DNA of 47,836 nucleotides, taken from an uncultured Oscillospiraceae bacterium. GTDB taxonomy: Bacteria > Bacillota > Clostridia > Oscillospirales > Oscillospiraceae. Shown here one piece after another: positions 42,101 through 47,836 of the stretch; position 1 is the first letter of the stretch; each line of letters starts with the position of its first letter. Position numbers and translations under genes: made by a program. The notes beneath the pieces are model-generated. The model was not told the origin of the DNA and did no database searches. It saw nothing but the letters and a program-made list of their open reading frames with translations. The stretch covers positions 1 through 47,836 of the forward strand of contig CAAELC010000147.1 in NCBI GenBank assembly GCA_900756715.1, in the 5' to 3' direction.

Positions 42101-45100
42101 GGACAGTCACCGCCTGTGGATGACGGAAGCGACGGAAGAAAAAGCCGCCTGCATACAGGCGCTGTGGAGCGACTGGCAGGGCGACGATCAGCTGACGGCC
42201 TACGGAACGGAGCAGTATGCCCTGCTGCGGGAAATCTTCAACCGCTTCATGGCACAGATCTCGGACGCGGATGGCGCTGAGTCCATAACGCTGCTGGATC
42301 AGCAGGCCCGGGCGGAGCTGGCGGGAGTGAAGACCGCGCTGGCACAGGCCAGAGAGAACGCGCTGGTTCAGCTGCGCCGGCAGATTGATGCCAGACTCCT
42401 GACCGAAGAAAGCCGCCAGCAGGCGGAAAGCCTGTATACGCAGGCGCAGGCAGCGATTGCCGCAGCGAAGGATGAAACTGCCGTGTCGCTTGCACAGCAG
42501 GAATACAGCCAGAAGATCGGGGCCCTGCAGAGCTACACCGATCTGGCGTTGCTGGAACTGGAAAACCAGCACAATGCGCTGCTGAATGAGGGTGCCTACA
42601 CAGCGGAAAACCGGGAGAAGCTTGAGAACATCTGCCAGGCGGCCTGCACCGCCGTGCGCAAGGCGGAGACTGCCGAGGCGGTGGATGAGCTGGTGCTGAC
42701 GGCCACGGCAGATATGAAGGCGGTGGAAAAGAAGGCCCAGCCGGAAAATGATGCGCTGCCGTCCGGCAGCGGCCTGTCTGCCGAGACGCAGACGGCTTAT
42801 GACGCGCTGAAAAATCAGTATCACTGGCAGGATTACCGGGAGGAGCAGTGGCAGCAGGTACAGAATGTGTTTTCCGCCCTGCTGTCTGCCCTGACCGGCG
42901 GGGCAGATGTGGAGGAAAGCATTGCCGCAGCCCGGCAGGCGCTGGAGGAAATTCCCACGGATGCCCAGCTGTATCAGCAGGAGAAGGACGATGCTGCCAA
43001 GGCGCTGGAGGCTGTCCGGCAGAGCGCGTTCAGCCAGCTGGATGCCCGGGTGGAGGACGCTGTGAAAAAGCCGCTGGCCCCGGCCTATCTGGAGCAGGTG
43101 CGCCAGCGCGTAAAGCAGGCCAAAGCCGATATAACCAAGGCAGAAGCCGGTGTGGATCAGCTTCTGGCAGAGGCTATGACCGATATTGACGGGATTTTCG
43201 CCGCAGCGGCGGCCTGCGCATGGAACGGCGCAGAGGTGACAGAACCGGCAGAGACGGATGGCGTGTATCAGATTGGCACGGCGGCGGAGCTTGCGTGGCT
43301 GTCCCGGGAGGTGTCCGGCGGCAACGGCGGCGTGAAAGCCGTTTTGACGGCGGATATTGATCTGGGCGGCTATCCGTGGACGCCCATAGGCTCTGGTGCG
43401 GTGCCCTTTGCAGGCAGCTTTGACGGCGCAGGCCACACGGTTTGCGGGCTCTCTGTTGATGCGGAGGAGTATCTGGGCCTGCTGGGCTATGTGCAGGGCG
43501 GCGAAGTCAAAAATGTGACGGTACAGGGCGACATGCAGCACACCGGAAATGCATCCTATGTAGGCGGCATTGCCGGACGCGTGGAAAGCGGCACAATTCT
43601 GGGCTGCATAGCGGATGTGAGCATGACCATGCAGGGCGGCGCCGGTGGCACGGTGCAGTATGTGGGCGGCATTGCAGGTTTTGTAAATGACACCACTGTG
43701 CGGCAGTGCGCCAATCGCGGCGATATTGCGGCGGACGGCGCGTATGTGGGCGGCATTGCAGGCTATGCCGGGTATAAAAATGTCCGCATCGAAAGCTGCG
43801 CCAACCACGGAGATGTTGCCGCCATCAACGACAGCGCCGACTATCTGGGCGGCATTCTGGGCGGTGCAAACGGAGGCACGAACATCTCGTATAAAATTGA
43901 GGTGACCGGCTGCTATAACACCGGCGCCGTAACCGGCGCAGCCGGAAAGCGCACCGGTGGTATTCTGGGCGGCGAGGCAAACGACACCATGGCTGCCGAG
44001 ACACTGGTGGTGTCCTGCTGCTACAATGCAGGCCCCGTGCAGGGGAATACCTATGCGGGCATGCTGGCAGGCTATAGCCGTCGGGGTACATACGCCACCG
44101 GCCTTTACGCGGTGAAAACCGGTGCGGCAGACTGGGCCATGGGTTATCCCAATCTGGGCGGCTACAGTGTGGCTGTTGTTGCCGACGGAGAAATGCGGCA
44201 AAGCGAGGAAATTCTGGCGCAGCTCAACGGACAGAACGCCGGCTTTGCGGCGGGGCTTGCACCAGTGAACGACGGCTATCCCTTCCTGTCCTTTGAGCTG
44301 CTGGATGGCACATGGCGTGAACAGCTGTGCCGGTCTGTGGAGAGTATTCTCAAGCGGGACGACTTCACACAGGAACAGTGGAAGCAGGTGCAGGCCACCA
44401 CAGACCGGGCGTGCAGCGCCATACTGGATGCGGAAACGACAGAGGCAATTCGCAGCGTATATCTGGATGCGGTTCAGGAGCTGGAGGCGGTGCTGCCCAA
44501 TCTGCGCCAGAGCGCCAGAAAGGAACTGGCCGCAGCAGCGGAACAATATCCTGAAAGCATCCGGGCGGAAGTGACCGGCCTGCTGGCCGATGCCAACGAA
44601 GCCATCTCCGCCGCCGAAAACGGCTGCGCCGTTGCAGAAGCAGCCGACCGCTTCTATGCCGCCGTGGCTGACGCGGCGATTGCAGCCATCGGAACGGTAA
44701 CAAAGGACAGCAAGGCGGCTATCACGGCGGCGAGAACGCTTTATGACGGGCTGACCGATGCGCAGCAGACGCTCTGCGCCCGGTACTTCGATCTGCTGGC
44801 AGCGGAACTGGCTTATGATAAGATTGTAAACACTCCATCCCAGCCGTCCCAGCCCAGCCAGCCCACGCAGGCAGATACGGCGGCGGACAGCAAATCCGGC
44901 CGGAACGGCGAGACAGCTTCTGCGGCAGCAGACAACGGTGCGGACCGGCAGGCTGCAAGTGCTGTGGAAAAGCTGATTGATGCCATTGGAACGGTGACAG
45001 CTGACCGGCAGGATGCGGTGGCGCAGGCCCAGAAAGCATACGACGCCCTGACTGACGAGCAAAAAGCGCTGGTGAAAAACTATAGCGTGCTGGAAAATGC

Positions 45101-45305
45101 CCAGAAGATTCTATCTGAGCTGAACCGTCAGGTGCAGCAGCCTGACCAGCCGGAAGATACCCGACAGGATGTGGCTGCACCGCTTGAAACCGCAGCGGGT
45201 ACCTCTCATACGGGCTTGATTGCGGCAATTTGTGTGGCAGCTGCGCTGGTAATTGGCGGCGTAATCTGGATGGTGCTGTCCGGCAAAAAACGGAAGGAAA
45301 AGTAA
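39120..45305 (+). CDS. Giant modular surface protein: GLUG-like repeat blocks and helical bundles
   Basis: The 2061-residue protein begins with a signal peptide ending near AWAQ (residue 26) and ends with a membrane helix (GLIAAICVAAALVIGGVIWMV) and a basic KKRKEK tail. Between them three blocks repeat. Each starts with a module like YQI-(S/G)-(S/T)-AA-x-L-x-W and DIDLG...W-P-G (about 46, 647, 1383) and continues with many GG(I/L)(V/A)G...C-x-N-x-G repeats of the GLUG type. Long charged helical regions follow each block. Two related helical units with IGTVT...YD-x-LTD-x-Q lie near 1850 and 1965, separated by a Pro/Ser/Gln linker. It starts 17 bases after the transglutaminase gene with an AAAGGAG site. 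A stalk-like surface role is inferred; no LPxTG is seen. Confidence 0.82.
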   Translation: MKKRGMAALLALVMLLSCLPGIAWAQEDTGGAGTLPSEEEAVYIRSAEDWTAYAKAHEAGTATKTTLVLAEDIDLGELSVFLGSTSKKVFTGTIYGNGHKISYTANADSDAAALILYAKDVTISGLQVDAKITATSGDSTVRSGLIGTVASSSKAKMTDCTVNLTLTATSGQCGAFVGLADSGSTLTMTNCKATGSMTFGALSSSGAGGLVGKCSAAKMENCTNEVSIVLDSTKGKNIGGLIGASSGNLDLTGCVNNGAITNKRTSSASSAGAVGGLVGGCTRYSKKISVVNCANYAGIQSPSTTSGCIGGLLGYMSGASSGEMTIKGCANHGAVSGLYGRMKTDGVGGLVGYSAMPTTVEDSYNMAKVTAARDGGGGIAYKFNKKTTLTRVYNSGTLDSKSNSSFFSEGTSVKAADCFSLQGVANYIGTSNTLSGVTKVSAAELNEESTLTKLGDAFQAGPDGYPILKWEASGGDDIEAERTKAIEQLENTYTGASYYAPQWQKVSAALEQAKQELSAADSAATIVSVVNKWEEALKQFPTKAQVDSNLQQEKTAVKARLESYVVPEDYSEAVQKALLEKRQDINTAVNAGKSAVDAVTAEAFAADDQAVTGAAESAFRTLDGIITACGAWDGKSTQEPTVKDGVYQIESAAQLVWFARHTDEDSRACALLLADIDLGQHDWLPMGSEEAPYAGTFDGNGKTISGLANSLFYAAGSGSAAACIRDLTISGLQETNWPEHGALVRYTRNAVIENCTSACRIVKRYKEYTGLHGGIVGKAEDGTLLIGCEFTGSITNGGYRAGGIAGVVSGPTSQIAYCRSTGTVAGAYYVGGIVGRVDAGAQVHHCDNSGAVSVNMSYVGGIAGWINGRYGTDDASINPAIENCTNSGSVQIAGSGSGYAGGIVGLLGYDTTSGNYKTAGIPTVSGCYSSGTVSSESGKARTGGIVGCFSQGLLENVYMLRGSAAGVIAELTTNATAAQTAGDCLILREKELNMDSHRLWMTEATEEKAACIQALWSDWQGDDQLTAYGTEQYALLREIFNRFMAQISDADGAESITLLDQQARAELAGVKTALAQARENALVQLRRQIDARLLTEESRQQAESLYTQAQAAIAAAKDETAVSLAQQEYSQKIGALQSYTDLALLELENQHNALLNEGAYTAENREKLENICQAACTAVRKAETAEAVDELVLTATADMKAVEKKAQPENDALPSGSGLSAETQTAYDALKNQYHWQDYREEQWQQVQNVFSALLSALTGGADVEESIAAARQALEEIPTDAQLYQQEKDDAAKALEAVRQSAFSQLDARVEDAVKKPLAPAYLEQVRQRVKQAKADITKAEAGVDQLLAEAMTDIDGIFAAAAACAWNGAEVTEPAETDGVYQIGTAAELAWLSREVSGGNGGVKAVLTADIDLGGYPWTPIGSGAVPFAGSFDGAGHTVCGLSVDAEEYLGLLGYVQGGEVKNVTVQGDMQHTGNASYVGGIAGRVESGTILGCIADVSMTMQGGAGGTVQYVGGIAGFVNDTTVRQCANRGDIAADGAYVGGIAGYAGYKNVRIESCANHGDVAAINDSADYLGGILGGANGGTNISYKIEVTGCYNTGAVTGAAGKRTGGILGGEANDTMAAETLVVSCCYNAGPVQGNTYAGMLAGYSRRGTYATGLYAVKTGAADWAMGYPNLGGYSVAVVADGEMRQSEEILAQLNGQNAGFAAGLAPVNDGYPFLSFELLDGTWREQLCRSVESILKRDDFTQEQWKQVQATTDRACSAILDAETTEAIRSVYLDAVQELEAVLPNLRQSARKELAAAAEQYPESIRAEVTGLLADANEAISAAENGCAVAEAADRFYAAVADAAIAAIGTVTKDSKAAITAARTLYDGLTDAQQTLCARYFDLLAAELAYDKIVNTPSQPSQPSQPTQADTAADSKSGRNGETASAAADNGADRQAASAVEKLIDAIGTVTADRQDAVAQAQKAYDALTDEQKALVKNYSVLENAQKILSELNRQVQQPDQPEDTRQDVAAPLETAAGTSHTGLIAAICVAAALVIGGVIWMVLSGKKRKEK

Positions 45306-45364
45306 GAGCTCCGTGCCTGAAGAAATTTTGCCGATAGGGCGATGACACGAAGGGACGGATAACG

Positions 45365-45408
45365 AAAAAAGCATCCGGGCGGCAGAAATGCCGCTCGGAT
45401 GCTTTTTT
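45365..45408 (+). terminator. Intrinsic terminator ending the riboswitch operon
   Basis: A 20-bp stem with one G-T pair (45365-45384 with 45389-45408), GAAA loop and a run of six T; the A run on the left allows use on both strands. Confidence 0.88.
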
Positions 45409-45509
45409 ACAGTCGCACTTTATTTTTCATGAGCGAATAATCGTATTTGGCCGAACGCTGTGACACGCCCGGGTGTTCGGATAAGGTACAATCGTCCGTC
45501 CAAATGACG

Positions 45510-45542
45510 AAAGCCCCGAAACCTTAGTGGTTTCAGGGCTTT
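45510..45542 (-). terminator. Possible terminator of the tRNA gene
   Basis: A 14-bp stem with one wobble pair (45510-45523 with 45529-45542) lies just past the tRNA 3' end on the minus strand. The following T run is short. Confidence 0.55.
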
Positions 45543-45548
45543 TGAGGA

Positions 45549-45624
45549 TGGTGCGCGGTACAGGACTCGAACCTGTGACCCCATGCACGTCAAGCATGTG
45601 CTCTACCAGCTGAGCTAACCGCGC
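45549..45624 (-). tRNA. tRNA-Val, anticodon GAC
   Basis: The 76-base minus-strand sequence folds as a cloverleaf. The 7-bp acceptor stem is GCGCGGT with ACCGCGC, the D arm contains AGCTCAGCTGGTAGAGC, and the anticodon stem is CATGC/GCATG around the loop TTGACGT (anticodon GAC). The T arm is ACAGG-TTCGAGT-CCTGT, and CCA is encoded. GAC reads the valine codon GUC. Confidence 0.95.
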
Positions 45625-45637
45625 AGACAACGGTAAT

Positions 45638-45666
45638 ATAATAGCGCACAGTAGGGATTTTGTCAA
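45638..45666 (-). promoter_or_regulatory. Promoter of tRNA-Val
   Basis: Consensus TTGACA (45661-45666) and TATTAT (45638-45643) on the minus strand are 17 bases apart, about 14 bases before the tRNA. Confidence 0.8.
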
Positions 45667-45674
45667 GAGATTTC

Positions 45675-45703
45675 TTGCCACAGGCGTATTTTTTTGCTAT
45701 ACT
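45675..45703 (+). promoter_or_regulatory. Promoter of the SDR gene
   Basis: TTGCCA (45675-45680) and TATACT (45698-45703) are 17 bases apart. The leader is about 15 bases and begins almost at the AAAGGAG site. Confidence 0.7.
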
Positions 45704-45724
45704 GACCCCAAAAGGAGTGGTTTC

Positions 45725-46459
45725 ATGGAACGGATTGCACTGGTAACCGGCGCGTCCCGGGGAATCGGGCGGGCAATTGCCGCGCGGCTGGCCCGTCAGG
45801 GATGGGCGGTATGCATCAACTATCGAAAGCGGCAGGACTGCGCCGAAGCATTGGCGGCAGAACTGCGGCAGGAGGGCCGGAAGGTGATGTGCTGCCGAGC
45901 AGATGTGTCCGACCGGCAGGAGGTCATGGACATGGTGTCCCGGATCCGGGACACGCTGGGGCCGGTTTCTCTGCTGGTAAATAATGCAGGCATTTCCGGG
46001 CAAAGCCTGTTTCAGGACACGGACGAGACAGCCTGGCATCGTTTTTTCGCGGTGAATGTGGACGGAGCATATCACACGGTACAGGCGGTTCTGCCGCACA
46101 TGCTCCATGAGCACGCAGGCTGCATCGTGAACATTTCCTCCATGTGGGGCTTGCGCGGCGCCAGCTGCGAAGTGGCTTATTCTGCTACCAAGGCGGCGCT
46201 GATTGGCCTGACTCGTTCGCTGGCGGCGGAGTTGGCGCCCAGCGGCATTCGGGTAAACTGTGTGGCGCCGGGGGTAATCCAGACGGATATGCTGTGGGAA
46301 CTGGGCCGGGAGGTAGTTCCGCAGCTGACAGAGCAGACACCGCTTGGGCGTCTGGGGACACCGGAGGACATCGCGGCGGCGGTGGCATTCTTCGCATCGG
46401 AGGATGCCGGCTTTATCACCGGGCAGGTGCTGACCTGCGACGGCGGGTTTATCCTCTGA
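45725..46459 (+). CDS. SDR family reductase, EF-P 5-aminopentanone reductase-like (YmfI type)
   Basis: A 244-residue short-chain dehydrogenase with the NADP motif TGASRGIGRAIA (residues 8-19), NNAG (near 87), the catalytic serine in NISSMWG (near 137) and YSATK (near 151). The stretch SMWGLRGASCEVAYS, with GASCEV before the catalytic tyrosine, recalls the YmfI-type enzymes that reduce the 5-aminopentanone group on elongation factor P. A FabG-type 3-oxoacyl-ACP reductase is the alternative. It has its own promoter and no lipid genes beside it, which favours the first reading. Confidence 0.8.
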   Translation: MERIALVTGASRGIGRAIAARLARQGWAVCINYRKRQDCAEALAAELRQEGRKVMCCRADVSDRQEVMDMVSRIRDTLGPVSLLVNNAGISGQSLFQDTDETAWHRFFAVNVDGAYHTVQAVLPHMLHEHAGCIVNISSMWGLRGASCEVAYSATKAALIGLTRSLAAELAPSGIRVNCVAPGVIQTDMLWELGREVVPQLTEQTPLGRLGTPEDIAAAVAFFASEDAGFITGQVLTCDGGFIL

Positions 46460-46469
46460 AATCTTACAG

Positions 46470-46505
46470 AAAAGCCGAAGGCGTGCATGCACGCCTTCGG
46501 CTTTT
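46470..46505. terminator. Bidirectional intrinsic terminator
   Basis: A perfect 16-bp stem (46470-46485 with 46490-46505) with a CATG loop and A/T runs on both sides lies between the converging SDR and XRE genes. Confidence 0.9.
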
Positions 46506-46513
46506 TGCAGCCG

Positions 46514-47731
46514 TTAATATTGCCAGCCGGACAGATCGTCGGACAGATGCTCCAAGGGAACCCGGGTGGCATTCCCGTATTTCCCGATGGTCATGGCATC
46601 ATCGCAGCAAATCCACTCCCGGCCAAACTCGTCGGTGAGAATAGCTGCCATGCAATAAGTAGACCCCTCCTCCAGCGGGACGCTATTGGTCAGTACATAC
46701 TGCATGGGAACCTCATCGTCGGAGGTGCTCCGCTGCAGCCAGCATACCAGCTTCTGGTTGCAGAACAGGCCAACCCGGGCGGAGGTGACGGAAGCGCTGT
46801 GCGGGATGTCAGAGGTCTGGTAAGTATCCACATCGAGAGTGGCGGTGGATTCCTTGGGAACCATTGTGTAGTTGCTGCCGGAGCCGCCCGCGCGCCAGGA
46901 AAGCCCGGCGGACAGATTGCAATACGGTATGGAATTGGAATACAGATTGCTGTATTCCCCAATCTTCTGGCTGGTGTGGGTGTCCCCCTGCTGAAATACC
47001 ACCAGGAAAAGAATCTCATCGTCTGTCAGCGGGCAGGTCAGTAAAGCGGAGAAGGTGTGGGCATCGTCCATCTGCGCCGGCACTTCTACGGGGCCGCCGA
47101 GATATTGGGCCACGAAGGTGGCGGTCATTCCCTCCTCGTATGTTTTTGGAACGGCGGAAAGACGGAAAGTAACAGCGTTGTCCGCAGCGGCAAAGTCTGA
47201 AATCTCCACCTGACGGGCGGCTGTCAGGTCATTTTGCTGCTGCAAAAGTTCCTCCACGCGGGTGGTAACGGAGCCAATCTGCCCACTGACAGAGCCGTAA
47301 AGCCGATTCGTTTCCTGCAAAGCCTGCTCCATCCGGGTGTAGTCCCGACGCAGCTGATACTGGCGGATCAGAAGCACCGCCAACAGCAGCGCGGCTGCGC
47401 TGTACACGGCGGCCAGCAGACGGCGCCGCCTTTTGCTGGGGGCGGGACGATAGCTTTCCACCAGACGCTCTACCCGCTTCATCTGTTCTTCGGTAAGCGG
47501 CTCCGGATTCCCGGCGGCATCCTGCGGCAGCATATCCTCCTCCCCCAGCAGCCAGCCTACCGGCACGGCGAACAGACGGCTCAGGGCCACCAGCTTCTCA
47601 ACCTCCGGCATACTGGCGTCGGATTCCCATTTATAAATGGCTTGCCGGGACACACCCAGCTGCTGCCCCAGCTGCTCCTGAGAAAGCCCCGCTTCCCGCC
47701 GCTTTTGGGCAATGCGTTGTCCTGTTGTCAT
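46514..47731 (-). CDS. Membrane-anchored XRE-type regulator
   Basis: The 405-residue protein has an N-terminal helix-turn-helix of the Cro/C1 type (residues 1-62; GLSQEQLGQQLGVSRQAIYKWE) and a cytoplasmic linker with a basic RRRR patch. One membrane segment follows (about 102-120), then a coiled-coil stretch (about 122-175). An extracytoplasmic beta-rich domain of about 230 residues, which I do not recognise, completes it. The layout suggests a one-component sensor that reads an outside signal. I chose the ATG at 47731 because an AAGGAG site lies before it. A TATAAT at 47748-47753 may be its -10, but no good -35 matches. Confidence 0.85.
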   Translation of the reverse strand: MTTGQRIAQKRREAGLSQEQLGQQLGVSRQAIYKWESDASMPEVEKLVALSRLFAVPVGWLLGEEDMLPQDAAGNPEPLTEEQMKRVERLVESYRPAPSKRRRRLLAAVYSAAALLLAVLLIRQYQLRRDYTRMEQALQETNRLYGSVSGQIGSVTTRVEELLQQQNDLTAARQVEISDFAAADNAVTFRLSAVPKTYEEGMTATFVAQYLGGPVEVPAQMDDAHTFSALLTCPLTDDEILFLVVFQQGDTHTSQKIGEYSNLYSNSIPYCNLSAGLSWRAGGSGSNYTMVPKESTATLDVDTYQTSDIPHSASVTSARVGLFCNQKLVCWLQRSTSDDEVPMQYVLTNSVPLEEGSTYCMAAILTDEFGREWICCDDAMTIGKYGNATRVPLEHLSDDLSGWQY

Positions 47732-47836
47732 TATGTATGCTCCTTGTATTATAGAGTAGTAGTTTTTAGTGTCCCTCTCCAAGGACATGTGCTACACTGT
47801 AAAGGATGCTGTGGATTGGTACATCGCTCCTACCGC

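Noticed and set aside
39258..44300. GLUG-type repeats as a DNA repeat or CRISPR array
   Set aside because: The repetition is at protein level with varied DNA; no constant repeat-spacer pattern exists.
41967..45062. Open frame of 1031 codons on the minus strand within the giant surface protein
   Set aside because: Cys/Arg/His-rich shadow of the repeat protein, which has a proper start, signal peptide and anchor on the plus strand.

Overview
The window looks like a chromosomal segment from a GC-rich anaerobic Firmicute, most likely class Clostridia, order Oscillospirales (Ruminococcaceae/Oscillospiraceae type). The grounds are the gene content (SepF, DivIVA, Hfq and YggS together, MutSL, MiaA/MiaB, a VorB-type 2-oxoacid:ferredoxin oxidoreductase, a class IB dihydroorotate dehydrogenase with PyrK, and aspartate carbamoyltransferase with a separate PyrI), AGGAGG-type ribosome binding sites, sigma-A-like promoters and many intrinsic terminators. 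This is inference from content; no rRNA is present to fix the taxon. I saw no insertion sequence, prophage or CRISPR array.

Positions 1-15.3 kb are housekeeping. lspA-rluD run leftward. A long rightward run follows: miaB-mutL-mutS-miaA-hfq, then an HlyD-like adaptor, yggS, sepF, divIVA and a HAD phosphatase. A leftward LysM/G5/M23 cell-wall hydrolase comes next, with a WalR-like box in its leader. From 15.5 to 21.1 kb lies a redox module: a YheO/DauR-like regulator diverges from an operon encoding a P-loop ATPase, a 2[4Fe-4S] ferredoxin and the alpha, beta and gamma subunits of a 2-oxoacid:ferredoxin oxidoreductase. An OFA-type MFS carrier follows. From 21.1 to 31.4 kb the genes run leftward: a decayed MATE fragment, argH, an intact MATE exporter, the complete pyrCKDFEBI operon from carbamoyl phosphate to UMP, and a PfkB sugar kinase. 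A small Asp/Glu racemase-like gene diverges from pfkB.

The most unusual region is 32.3-45.3 kb. A promoter leads into an adenosylcobalamin-type riboswitch and a strong intrinsic terminator. After these come five closely spaced genes: a secreted or membrane-tethered protein ending in a DUF4430 (transcobalamin-like) domain; a MoxR AAA+ ATPase; a DUF58 protein; a multi-TM transglutaminase-like protein whose expected nucleophilic cysteine is serine; and a 2061-residue surface protein built from three beta-repeat (GLUG-like) blocks alternating with helical bundles and ending in a membrane anchor. I read this as a B12-repressed cell-surface system, possibly for corrinoid capture, in which the MoxR/DUF58/transglutaminase trio may assemble or control the surface proteins.

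The right end holds a tRNA-Val(GAC), an SDR reductase resembling the EF-P 5-aminopentanone reductases, and a membrane-anchored XRE regulator.
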